From Armigeres subalbatus (Eukaryota > Arthropoda > Insecta > Diptera > Culicidae): a DNA stretch of 64,000 nt. Shown here piece by piece: positions 54,172-64,000 of this stretch. The first letter of the stretch is position 1, and every line of letters starts with the position of its first letter. The position numbers and the translations under genes were made by a program. Location: NCBI RefSeq assembly GCF_024139115.2, contig NC_085140.1:340442966-340506965 (forward strand). The letters run 5' to 3'. Under the pieces are notes generated by a model, which ran no database searches, was not told the DNA's origin, and was given only the letters and a program-made list of their open reading frames with translations.

Positions 54172-57119
54172 GGGCCCTGTTAAACCTCTATAAAAAGCTG
54201 CATGTATCCGCAAGTAGGCTCCGCCAAAGCGACCGTGTGCCGCTCAAAGCGCACAAGCCCAAGTCCTGGTGTTAGGTGGGACGCTAAACAGCCCTGACAC
54301 GACGGCCCTCCGACGAGACAGGAGGTTTGCGCAGGCCCAATAAGCCGCCTTTAAAAACAACTATTACGAACGACATAGAAGATAATACGACTCGATACAA
54401 TCGGCAACGACCTAGGCGACGAATAAAGGATCACGATTGGAAGCTTGGAACATGGAACTGCAAGTCGCTAGGCTTCGCAGGTTGCGATAGGATAATCTAC
54501 GATGAATTACATCCCCGCAACTTCGATGTCGTAGCGCTGCAGGAAATCTGCTGGACAGGACAGAAAGTGTGGAAAAGCGGGCATCGAGCGGCTACCTTCT
54601 ACCAAAGCTGTGGCATCACCAACGAGCTGGGAACCGGCTTCATAGTTTTGGGTGAGATGAGCCAACGCGTGATTGGGTGGCAGCCAATCAACGCAAGGAT
54701 GTGCAAGCTGAGGATAAAAGGCCGTTTCTTCAACTATAGCATCATCAACGTGCACTGCCCACACGAAGGGAGATCCGACGACGAGAAAGAAGCGTTCTAT
54801 GCGCAGCTGGAGCAGACATACGATGGATGCCCACTGCGGGACGTCAAAATCGTCATCGGTGACATGAACGCTCAGGTAGGAAGGAGGAAATGTATAGACC
54901 GGTCATCGGACCGGATAGTCTGCATACCGTATCGAACGACAACGGCCAACGATGCATAAACTTTGCAGCCTCCCGCGGAATGGTAGTCCGAAGCACTTTC
55001 TTCCCCGTAAGAATATCCACAAGGCCACATGGAAATCACCTAATCAAGTAACGGAAAACCAAATCGACCACGTTCTAATCGACGGTAAATTCTTCTCCGA
55101 CATCACGAACGTACGCACTTACCGCAGTGCGAATATTGAATCCGACCACTACCTCGTCGCAGTATGTCTGCGCTCAAAACTCTCGACGGTGATCAACACG
55201 CGTCGGAGTCGTCCGCCGCGGCTTAACATTGGGCGGCTACAAGACGGTAGACTAGCCCAAGACTACGCGCAGCAGCTGGAAGTGGCACTCCCAACGGAAG
55301 AGCAGCTAGGCGCAGCATCTCTTGAAGATGGCTGGAGAGATATTCGATCCGCCATTGGAAGCACCGCAACCGCTGCACTAGGCACGGTGGCTCCGGATCA
55401 GAGAAACGACTGGTATGACGGCGAATGTGAGCAGTTAGTTGAGGAGAAGAATGCAGCATGGGTGAGATTGCTGCAACACCGCACGAGGGCAAACGAGGCA
55501 CGATACAAACGGGCGCGGAACAGACAAAACTCGATTTTTCGGAGGAAAAAGCGCCAGCAGGAAGATCGAGACCGTCAAGAGACGGAGGAACTGTACCGCG
55601 CTAATAACGCACGAAAGTTCTATGAGAAGTTGAACCGTTCACGTAAGGGCCACGTGCCACAGCCCGATATGTGTAAGGACATAAACGGGAACCTTCTTAC
55701 GAACGAGCGTGAGGTGATCCAAAGGTGGCGGCAGCACTACGAAGAGCACCTGAATGGCGATATGGCAGACAACGGTGGCGGTATGGTAATGAACCTAGGA
55801 GCACGCGCGCAGGACATGCGACTTCCGGCTCCGAATCTCCAGGAAATCCAGGAGGAGATCGGCCGGCTGAAAAACAACAAAGCCCCTGGAGTTGACCAAC
55901 TACCAGGAGAGCTGTTTAAACACGGTGGTGAAGCACTGGCTAGAGCGCTGCATTGGGTGATTACCAAGGTTTGGGAGGATGAGGTTCTGCCGCAGGAGTG
56001 GATGGAAGGTGTCGTGTCCCATCTACAAAAAGGACGATAGGCTGTATTGTAGCAACTACCGCGCAATCACATTGCTGAACGCCGCCTACAAGGTACTCTC
56101 CCAAATTTTATGCCGTCGACTAACACCAATTGCAAGAGAGTTCGTGTGGCAGTACCAGGCGGGATTTATGGGTGAACGCTCTACCACAGACCATGTGTTC
56201 GCCATACGTCAGGTATTGCAGAAATGCCGCGAATACAACGTGCCCACACATCATCTATTTATCGACTTCAAAGCCGCATATGATACAATCGATCGGGACC
56301 AGCTATGGCAGCTAATGCACGAAAACGGATTTCCGGATAAACTGATACGGTTGATCAAGGCGACGATGGATCGGGTGATGTGCGTAGTTCGAGTTTCAGG
56401 GGCATTCTCGGGTTCCTTCGAAACCCGTAGAGGGTTACGGCAAGGTGATGGTCTTTCGTGTCTGCTATTCAACATCGCTTTGCAGGGAGTAATACGAAGG
56501 GCAGGGATTGACACGAGTGGTACGATTTTCACGAAGTCCGTCCAGTTATTTGGTTTCGCCGACGACATTGATATCATGGCACGTAACTTTGAGAGGATGG
56601 AGGAAGCCTACATCAGACTGAAAAGCGAAGCTAAACGGATCGGACTAGTCATCAACACGTCGAAGACGAAGTACATGATAGGAAGAGGCTCAAGAGAGGT
56701 TAATGTGAGCCACCCACCACGAGTTTCTATCGGTGGTGGCGAAATCGAGGTGGTTGAAGAATTCGTGTACTTGGGCTCACTGGTGACCGCCGATGGAGGA
56801 GGCGAATGAACCACGAGTTGCATCAGCTGTTGGGAGAACCATCCATCGTTCACACCGCGAAAATCGGAAGACTGCGGTGGGCCGGGCACGTAGCCAGAAT
56901 GTCGGACAGTAATCCGGTGAAAATGGTTTTCGACAACGATCCGACGGGAACAAGAAGGCGAGGTGCACAGCGGGCAAGGTGGATCGATCAGGTGGAGGAC
57001 GACTTGCGGACCCTCCGCAGACTGCGTGGTTGGCGAAGTGCAGCCATGAACCGAGCTGAATGGAGAAGTCTTTTATGTGCAGCACAGGCCACTCCGGCCT
57101 TAGTCTGATGATAAATAAA
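54172..57119 (+). mobile_element. RTE-type LINE with both ends, 13-bp TSD and an internal deletion
   Basis: ACACTTATGGCGT occurs at 54159-54171 and 57120-57132 and defines the ends; the 3' end is TGATGATAAATAAA. The single ORF has AP endonuclease and RT but no RNase H, and the 2.95-kb length is near the RTE-clade norm. JAM1 of Aedes aegypti is a plausible relative, but I cannot verify this. Fragments of the same family are at 6378-7645 and 32266-32368. The ORF has several frameshifts and a deletion of roughly 300 bp near 56800, so it is inactive. Confidence 0.9.
54327..57108 (+). pseudogene. RTE-type ORF: endonuclease plus reverse transcriptase, disrupted
   Basis: The reading begins MRRPNKPPLKTTITNDIED at 54327; the start is uncertain because the N terminus of this clade varies. 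Endonuclease motifs: GTWNCKSLGFAG, ALQEICWTGQ, VIGDMNAQVG, ENQIDHVLID and ESDHYLVAV (54440-55170). A linker (FYEKLNRSRKGHVPQPDMCK, LKNNKAPGVDQLPGELFKHG) leads to the RT: NYRAITLLNAAYKVLSQIL, FIDFKAAYDTIDRDQLWQLM, GLRQGDGLSCLLFNIAL and FGFADDIDIMARNF with the catalytic ADD. A last frame (56806-57108) has RLRWAGHVARMSDSNPVK. Frames change at about 54890-54960 and 56020. After VYLGSLVTADG the sequence jumps to MNHELHQLLGEP, so the C-terminal block between them, partly present in the copy at 7140-7370, is deleted. Confidence 0.88.
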
Positions 57120-57132
57120 ACACTTATGGCGT

Positions 57133-57294
57133 CATCAGCATCAACAGCACCCAAGCGATTTTTTTTCTGAATTGTGACAAATCATCGAGTTGCTATTGTT
57201 ATCAACAGAAAGCGAAATCTACTTGTTTGGTTACTGATAGTTGTTGCAAGAAGCGTAAATGGATTCTTTTCAGGGCCATCATATTAAGACGCGT
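57133..57294. other. No feature recognised
   Basis: Short host stretch between the LINE and the tRNA-like element; no coding or repeat signal seen. Confidence 0.3.
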
Positions 57295-57509
57295 CAGATC
57301 TGACATTATGTGGAAGATTTTGATGTGACAAATTTATTTTGGAGTTAACCGCTTCCCGTCGATGGGACTCGAATCCACGACTCTCAGTACGCTAGACTGG
57401 TGCTTTTAACCAACTAAGCTACGAAGGACCTCCGTCGGCCTTCGCAACTTAGCGGCTACTGAATGAACCCAATTCAAAATCTTCCACATAATGTACATGT
57501 TCACATCTG
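57295..57509 (-). mobile_element. Foldback element containing a tRNA-like (SINE-like) module
   Basis: A perfect 20-bp inverted repeat (CATTATGTGGAAGATTTTGA at 57304-57323, inverted at 57474-57493) flanks a tRNA-like module on the minus strand (57354-57428). CAGAT also ends both sides (57295 and the inverted CATCTG to 57509). SINEs normally start with the tRNA-like part, but here about 65 bases precede it. No TSD was identified. Confidence 0.7.
57354..57428 (-). ncRNA. tRNA-like Pol III promoter module, not a functional tRNA
   Basis: Minus strand, 75 nt. An A box TAGCTTAGTTGG (57410-57421) and a B box GATTCGAGTCC (57365-57375) match the tRNA consensus. A cloverleaf can be drawn: acceptor TCCTTCG/CGACGGG with one mismatch and one wobble, D stem GCTT/AAGC, an anticodon stem with one mismatch and loop CTAGCGT (AGC in anticodon position), and a weakened T stem. 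The mismatches and the repeat context argue for a tRNA-derived SINE head rather than a tRNA gene. Confidence 0.65.
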
Positions 57510-57705
57510 AGTTTTTAGAGCATTTTAAATTAATATCAATGTCGGATTTCCCAATACCGGGAAAATAGGCAATTAACTATAGCTGAACTGATCTTTTTTT
57601 TTGGTTTGCCCCATTTCGGAGATATGTATCAACTATTGGAAAAATAGTATTTTTGACAGAAAAACGAAAATAGCCTGGACTATAGTTTTCAACCTTTGGT
57701 ATGGG

Positions 57706-57830
57706 TCGATTCAAATATAACGTCCACTACTTTTTGAGATTTCTAGACCTCCCCTCCCCCCTCCGTCACGCTTTTTTGTATACCTAGTATATGCAGTGTC
57801 ACAAAATCTTAGACTTAGATCTTAGACGTG
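57706..57830. mobile_element. Incomplete copy of the GGGGTNATTCAAA MITE
   Basis: GGGTCGATTCAAATATAACG, TCCACTACTTTTTGAGATTT and CCTCCCCTCCCCCCTCCGTC match 14926-15010. The right end is lost or too diverged to recognise. Confidence 0.65.
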
Positions 57831-60777
57831 GCGTTGAAAAACCGTTACGTGGGCATCGGCCCTAACGCTTTCATCCCAGCTTGTTTCAGTTGCCAGAATA
57901 ATCGAAAAGGATGAGCTTAATAAATTTTTGAATATATCCTTCATTTTTGCTGGGCTTTTCATTCGATTGAAATTCTAACAATAAATTAGAATTTCAGTCG
58001 ATTTCTGTTTCTGCAAAGAAGTTTTTAGAAGTATGACGGTCGACGAAATATTTACCTCTCCTGCTTTTTCATGTAGCGTGTTATCTTCATTTGTTAATGT
58101 TACTTCCGGAGAGTGCGTCATTGCCGACGAAAATTTGATGGGCTGTAGAATTTATATGCGGCCTCCCTAGTGCGTTGAAGTTGTTGAGTGCGTTCACTGG
58201 AAAGGAATGAACGGTGTGATTGAAGGTCTGCCAAGGCGTCGTTGCGAGATATTCCTAGATACTCGATATGTGTAGTCAGCCAAAGCTAAGCAAAGCTTAA
58301 ATGGAAAACCGAGGAAGGATGAAGTTTTGATTAAGTACGTACTTCATGGGAGGCATCTGATTTAGCGACACCCTCAAAAGTATTACGGATTCGAAATGTA
58401 ATGGCAATATATTCATTGGGTCAGGATTTATCTGAGGGGAACTATTTAATCACATTACGATTACACTGAGCATGCTTTTCACGCGGATAGATTTCATCGA
58501 TATCTCAGTGTACAACTATTCAAATACCTGATAATTTTTCTTCGATTTTTTATGAAGTTTTTCGTGGGATGAACACATTATTTCATTAAGCTCGAAGAAC
58601 ATGACGAACCTATAATAAACCGCGTAAAATGCAGCTTCACAAAATCCGTATCTTCGTAACGGTTTCCCTTCCCGAGCAAAGCTTGAGAGCAAATCGATAA
58701 CTAATTTTGTTCTTCTGAAATCGCCTAATTTTGATAACTCAGGTTGATATCAAAATCTACAGCAGAAAAATCTTACTGTGACATCAAATCGAAAACTATT
58801 CCTGCTATCGATGAGAGCAAATCGAAAACTGATTTTGATATTAGTTCCGATAACAAAATAAGTACACAGTTTGGTGTCAGATCATGCAATTTAGAAATCA
58901 ACAGCAAAATGAGATCAAAATATGTAATCAGTCATGATGATTCATGTTTGAAAACAAATTATGATTTCAATTTGATATCTATATCAAAATATGTTCTCTA
59001 TATGCTGTCTCTATGTTTTCAGACTTTACTCGGATTATTACTCCAAAAGCTAAAAGTCATTCACGAAAAATGTTTTGACTTGAACGGCACCAGTTCTAAG
59101 AAAGTACACAAATATCCTATAGAGTAGTAACAGCTACCCATAATACTTTTTCTCAAAATATCAATCCCGTTCAATTACGGCAATGGCAGATGGAAAGCAA
59201 TAACCACATCATGATGTGAGGAGTTGGCATCTTTCGGTTTAGACAACCTCATCATCAGCATTTGTTTTTGCTTCGTGTCTATTTTCTCCCGGCTGCTGTC
59301 GGTTCTGCCGCACCATGACATCAGTGTTGCGTAGCACTTCCAAGTAATGCATATCCTCACTACCATCACCGACCGGCTACGGCGGTAATGAGCGGAAGTC
59401 CGTGTACCGATCCAGAGACCTAAACACCCGTTCTCGCCCAGTCAGGCAGGGGACTGTCGGAGACGTAGGCGTTGAAGCAGTGGTTAGGTTGCTCGTCGTT
59501 AGAATAGAGTTTATTATCGCATTGGGCGTCGCGGCGTCCTCCTCATGCTGCAAAAAGGCAACAAACAGCAGCCGGAGCCCGGAGCCGGGAATCGTAGACA
59601 AAATGTATCCGTCAAATTTGTCTGCCGTGTGTTTTGGTATGCTATTTCAGATGGGATTTATTGGTTGACTCGTGTCTCGTGTCTTTCCGCCCTCTCGCAC
59701 ACTGTGTGTAGCCCTGTCGGTAGTGTGTTTACGAGCATGGTTTGGTTACCTCCATGCATGCTAGAACGAAGTGTGTATAAGCTCACGATCAGCAATCATC
59801 CAAAAATAGGTCAGCGGAGGAAACGACTAGCATCAGATGGATAAATTTGCCTTTCCGCATGCATGGCGATCGGTCGTGGAATGTTCCTTTTGTATGCTTC
59901 GTATCTTGCATCATGCTGTCTTTAGTTCTGATTGCATAACATTCATTTTTGATTAAGTTACTCTCAGTACCAGTACCATCTTAAAGTCATTCAACTTCAT
60001 AACGATTAGTGACATGTTAAATGACTTGCGGTGGCAGACGAGCCTCATCGTGACTCACCAAAGCAAAGGCTTCTGCAGCCACATATGTGAATACCAAATT
60101 TGGAAGACCATCCAAAAATGGTATTTGTCACGCGAATTTCTTCACTTTGGTGCTTGTGCTCTGTTGCACAGTGGAGGCATTTCAGCCAGAAAGTGTAAAA
60201 TATGAAAAGTGACGGCCTTACTTCACTATACAAAAACACAAAGCATATTTCCCACGTTTTGGGCCAAAAGTAACAACTTCATCTTCTGTATACGATGCTT
60301 CATCGTTGGATATATGAAAAAACTTTCACAGTTTTGACAAACTCACGTAAAATCAATTGAGTCGACATTTTATTCGGATTCCGGTTGACGTACATTATTG
60401 TAAGCAGTGAGCCACTCAGCTCAAGTGATATCAGCAGCAGAAACAGCAACAAGCGCGGTCAGCAACCACAGAAAATTGAACAACTCCCAAAGAACAGAAA
60501 TAATCTACCTACGGGGTTTATTTCATAGTTCGTTTTGCTCAGGATCAGTCAAAAACGGCGTCGGCCACGTGTTCACGGTCATCTAGAGCAAAATGATGGT
60601 TTAGTTTGAGTCAGAGCGCTACTGATTAAAACTTCCAATGAGTTGTTGTAGGTAATTATATTTTTCAACTCTATGATCAATATTAATCCAATATTTGACA
60701 ATGATTATTGGTTAGTTTATGATTATGGTTTATGCAACAGTATGCATCAGGAGCATAAGGAAAATGTCTACCAATCA
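57831..60777. other. Mostly unassigned; one dispersed repeat and short frames
   Basis: 58326-58435 is the plus-orientation copy of the repeat at 41050-41345. At 58685-58850 a block GAGCAAATCGA-AACT-ATTTTG occurs twice. A 127-codon frame at 58744-59127 reads through it and shows no domain. 59,170-59,860 is more GC-rich, with short overlapping frames on both strands (for example 59402-59668 plus and 59377-59601 minus) but no recognisable product. A host exon cannot be excluded there. Confidence 0.3.
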
Positions 60778-61245
60778 TGACCGACTACCTTGGCTTGACC
60801 CTCGACAGCAAGCTTATTTTCCGTCAAAAGGTTGACAAGACGGTGTCAAAGTGTAACGTTTTGTTGAAACTACTGTAACCCTTGGATCAACCTCCGGTCG
60901 TCATTGTTCCTGAAAAATAAGCTTGCTGTGTACAAGCAAATTTTCCTCCCCGTGGTCGAATACGGCATGCCGGTCTGGGAGTGCTGCGCTAAAACTCATC
61001 ATCTGAAACTCCAACGAGTTCAAAATAAGTTCCTGAGGATGATCCTCAATACCCCTCCCAGGACACGAACTTCTGAGGTCCACCGTCTGGCCGGTATTAA
61101 AACTCTACACGAGCGCTTTGGTGAGTGTAAAGAGCAGTTTAGGGTCCGTTGCTGACAATCGGACCAGGCGACCATTAGCGCGTTAGCTCCAATTTTTTTT
61201 TCTAAGTTAACCAAAGCCTCCTTAAGGCTATACTGACACATAAGA
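60778..61245 (+). mobile_element. Jockey-type LINE C-terminal fragment
   Basis: YLGLTLDSKLIFRQKVDKTV (60788-60845) and, in another frame, MFLKNKLAVYKQIFLPVVEY, CAKTHHLKLQRVQNKFLRMI and LAGIKTLHERFGE (60904-61120) follow the order seen after the RT in jockey-clade ORF2. There is no RNase H and the RT core is missing. A frameshift lies near 60880-60900. The 3' end is near 61245. Confidence 0.75.
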
Positions 61246-61367
61246 TAAACATTATAAATTACATTCGAATTCCAACCATTGCTATTGAATCAAAATCAAG
61301 GATGTAGGGCCGAGTGGCCATCCACTTGAAATGTTAAAAATAATTTAACAAAAAAAAACGAATTTAA

Positions 61368-62977
61368 CCTTCTGTCTGTGCTCAAAAAAACTTACGTTGT
61401 CTGTGCTCTGGGGTCAAATTGACCCCAAATTGAAATTGCTATAACTTTTTTACTGTTTGGCCGATTTTGGATTTTTGGAGCTGTATCGAAAGATAATTTA
61501 ATCTTCTTTTAGGTTAGGTTAGATTCACTTTTGGTGGGCGGGTACATTGCGGGGAGGGGTTTTAGTGAACAAGGGTACAAAAACAGAGATTTTCATGATT
61601 ATTTTACTTATACCCGAAAATCCAACCTATTTGGAACTGTACCTTTTTTAAAAAGGTTATGCAGCAAGGCGTGTGCTTTGGCATGAGGCGTTGATAAGTT
61701 TAGAACTTGGCCGCCAGGTGGTGGTATATTTGAATTCATTATTTTAGCCTACTCAAGATATTCCGATATATAGAATTCTCCTCAGCGTAAATATTCTTAT
61801 CGCACAAATTTAAAATTTGTTAAAATGGCGTCTTGATCAAAGGTCGTCTAGTGGGAATGGACTGTCTTGTGACGGAAGTAATAATTGGGAATTTTAAAAA
61901 AGGCGGCAAATTGGCTGATCTTTGGTTACGCATGTAGACCCAAAGGCCTTAATTCCAGGGTTTTCTTGGATGACCTAAAACATATTCTGTGAACACATTC
62001 TATTATTTGCAGCATCGCTGGAGCAGGTTGAATACAAAGAAAACTTTTGATGAACTCCACAACATTCATGTTTGCCAAAAATGCTACAAACCAAAATACA
62101 TTAGATCTCACATGGAACAATATACTCAAATATAACAGCTCACTAGCGCCGCATCTTGGAAAGTCCTGGACATCCTGAACAATGTTGCCGAATACAACTT
62201 GGGTGTAGGTATGAGGGATCTCAAGCTAAAGCAATATTTCAAATATGCAAAAAATATTGCAAGTACACTAGCGCCGCCTATTTGTAAATTTCCTAATTAT
62301 TTATTCCGTCACATGACAGTCCATTCCCACCAGATGAACTTTGTTAAAGACGTCATCTTTACAAATTTCAAATTTGTGCTAAAAAAATATTTACAATGAG
62401 GAAAATTCCATATACCGGAATTACTTGAGTAGTCTAAAATAATGAATTCAAATATAACACCACCTAGCGATCAAGCTCTAAACTAATCAATGTCTCATGT
62501 CAAAGCACACGCCTTTTTGCATAACCTTTTTGAAAAGGTGCAGTTCAAAATGGGTAGGATATTCAGATATAAGTAAAATAAGCATGAAAAATCACTGTTT
62601 TCGTACCCTTTTTTACGAAAACCCCTCTTCGCGATGTACCCACCCACCTATAGTCAATCTATAGTAACGACCTGAAAGATGATTAAATTATCTTTCGAAA
62701 CAGCCCCAAAAATTCAAAATTGGCCAAACATTAAGAAAGTTATAGCAATTTCAATTTGGGGTCATTTGACCCCAGAGCACAGACAACGTAAGTTTTTTGA
62801 CAAAAGTACACTGTAGCGCATATTTTCAAGATTTTTCAAACGATTATGCACCTAGGAGACATATCTCGGCGAGTTTTATCAAACTACCAAAAATTAGGAG
62901 AATCGGTTGAAAACTAAAAAATGGCAGCCACTCAAAGTGGCCTGCGGTCATATTGACCCCAGAGCACAGACAAAAGG
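61368..62977. mobile_element. 1.6-kb TTAA-flanked element with very long inverted arms
   Basis: CCTTCTGTCTGTGCTC at the left and, in reverse complement, CCTTTTGTCTGTGCTC at the right are the ends; TTAA lies at 61364-61367 and 62978-62981. Similarity between the arms continues for about 550 bp or more (61368-61910 against 62270-62977), with GGTTATGCA, GGCGTGTGCTTTG and TATATTTGAATTCATTATTT in both. The central 350 bp encode nothing recognised. The right arm has about 170 bp absent from the left arm (62790-62960). The ends and TTAA are piggyBac-like; the element is non-autonomous. Confidence 0.8.
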
Positions 62978-62981
62978 TTAA

Positions 62982-64000
62982 GTAAAAGTGAAATTATAAC
63001 CTTTCAGTCCACCTGCTGAGCCAGGAAAAATACTTGAGCATGGAAACATTAACATCTGCGTGATCATTAGACACGGCGTTAATGTATGACACGGCGCAAC
63101 GGTGGACACTTCTCATGGTGAACGTCGTTGACGACAACGATGAGAAAAGGATGGCCATTCATCGAAGGAAGAGATTATAGGTTTTGCCCAACCTAGTTCC
63201 TCACGGAAAAAAATGCTCAAGAAGACATGATTTGAATTCATAATGAAGATGCCTAAATCTATCATTGCACATATGCCTTCCCTCCACACAACGGATGCGT
63301 GTTCAGCACGGTAAGTGAAGGTTTGTTTCGCGTAAGCGATTTCCAGTGTTTGTTTATGAGGTTTGTTTAGCGCACGAATTGTAGGAGACTTGACAGTTCG
63401 CGAGAAATGTTTGCGAATTTGGTGAGTGTTATTTCCATTTTGGTAGTGTTTATTGTGTTCCCAATGCTGTTGCCTGTTTTTTCACTGGGTAATGGTTTAA
63501 GTGGTCGATTTTTCAATCCGACGTATTATACTGCATGCATTTAGCTAAAATATAATTCAATAACTATATGTTGGTAAACATCTATTCTTATCGCATCTTA
63601 GTGTATTCTACTTGGAATCTGTATCAAGGATAGTATTTTTTCAGTTTCAAAGATTTTTTAATTTAGGGGAAAATATTATAAATTGATTATAGTTGACCAT
63701 TCCGATTCTTTGACATATCAACTTTTCCAACCCTTATTTTATAGTTGCCTAGTTCCATTTTAATAACCGAAAATAATAAATTAGAAAAGTGCTGAAGTGC
63801 AAACCAGCCTGGTTCAAAATCGGGCGAATAACAGATCAAATTTAAATTGCAGCAGTTTTTGATATTGTGTTTTAAATCATAATAATAAGTGACACTGGAG
63901 TTCCTTTTTCCGCGGATAGGTTTTACCATAGTCTCGATTTACTTAATTTTTTCCAAACACCTGCTTTTTCTTCGATTTTTTTGTGATTTTTTCCACAAAA
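62982..64000. other. No gene recognised up to the right edge
   Basis: AT-rich with a more mixed part at 63,060-63,420. The 80-codon minus-strand frame at 63687-63929 has no motif. Confidence 0.35.

Noticed and set aside
57354..57428. A functional tRNA gene (AGC in the anticodon position)
   Set aside because: Mismatches in acceptor, anticodon and T stems and its position inside a foldback repeat point to a tRNA-derived module. Listed as ncRNA-like with that caveat.
58744..59127. 127-codon frame as a gene
   Set aside because: AT-rich, contains internal repeated blocks (AAATCGAAAACT) and shows no domain or codon-usage support.
61509..61522. TTAGGTTAGGTTAG, like the insect telomere repeat
   Set aside because: Only two and a half units inside a TIR element, and dipterans lack TTAGG telomeres. 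Chance is sufficient.
1..64000. Integrated viral sequence or LTR retrotransposon
   Set aside because: I looked for viral polymerase, glycoprotein or nucleoprotein-like frames and for integrase/protease motifs and long terminal direct repeats, and saw none. A translated search would be needed to exclude short pieces.

Overview
The window looks like repeat-rich, gene-poor DNA from a culicine mosquito, most probably Aedes. Three things point there: several copies of a tRNA-derived SINE with the look of Aedes Feilai, a mix of RTE, I, R1 and jockey-type non-LTR retrotransposons typical of Aedes genomes, and many small foldback/MITE elements in AT-rich filler. I do not recognise any intact host protein-coding gene, rRNA, functional tRNA, LTR retrotransposon or integrated virus. 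There is one assembly gap (25 Ns at 8748-8772). Family names were assigned by eye; no database search was run.

Layout. 1-1848 is an RTE-type LINE remnant that runs off the left edge. 2-8 kb has a foldback MITE, a SINE and a second RTE-type remnant (6378-7645). 8.56-9.78 kb is a tandem-repeat patch around the gap. 10.3-12.5 kb is a minus-strand R1-clade remnant. 12.6-22.2 kb is AT-rich filler with MITEs, including a 142-bp hAT-like one with an 8-bp target-site duplication (TSD). 22.3-29.9 kb holds another RTE-type family in several pieces, a 25-bp minisatellite (23.9-25.9 kb) invaded by MITEs and a SINE, and a LINE fragment. 30-41 kb contains two ~1.57-kb terminal-inverted-repeat elements (33615-35187 and 37447-39018) without a recognisable transposase, a 103-bp near-perfect palindrome and smaller MITEs. 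41.9-45.6 kb is mostly unexplained. 45.6-46.4 kb is a cluster of inverted repeats.

The best-preserved mobile elements lie at 47.6-57.1 kb. An end-to-end I-group LINE (47657-53679, 15-bp TSD) carries a gag-like ORF1 with three zinc knuckles and an endonuclease/RT/RNase H ORF2, both cut by frameshifts. It sits inside an older MITE whose halves lie at 47620-47656 and 53695-53892. Right after it is an RTE-type LINE (54172-57119, 13-bp TSD) with an internal deletion. The remainder holds a tRNA-like module inside a foldback element, a jockey-type fragment and a 1.6-kb TTAA-flanked element with long inverted arms (61368-62977).

The genes present are parasitic machinery: LINE ORFs that supply endonuclease and reverse transcriptase, SINEs with Pol III-type promoters that depend on such machinery, and non-autonomous DNA elements that would need transposases encoded elsewhere. 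Nested insertions with readable TSDs give a partial relative chronology.
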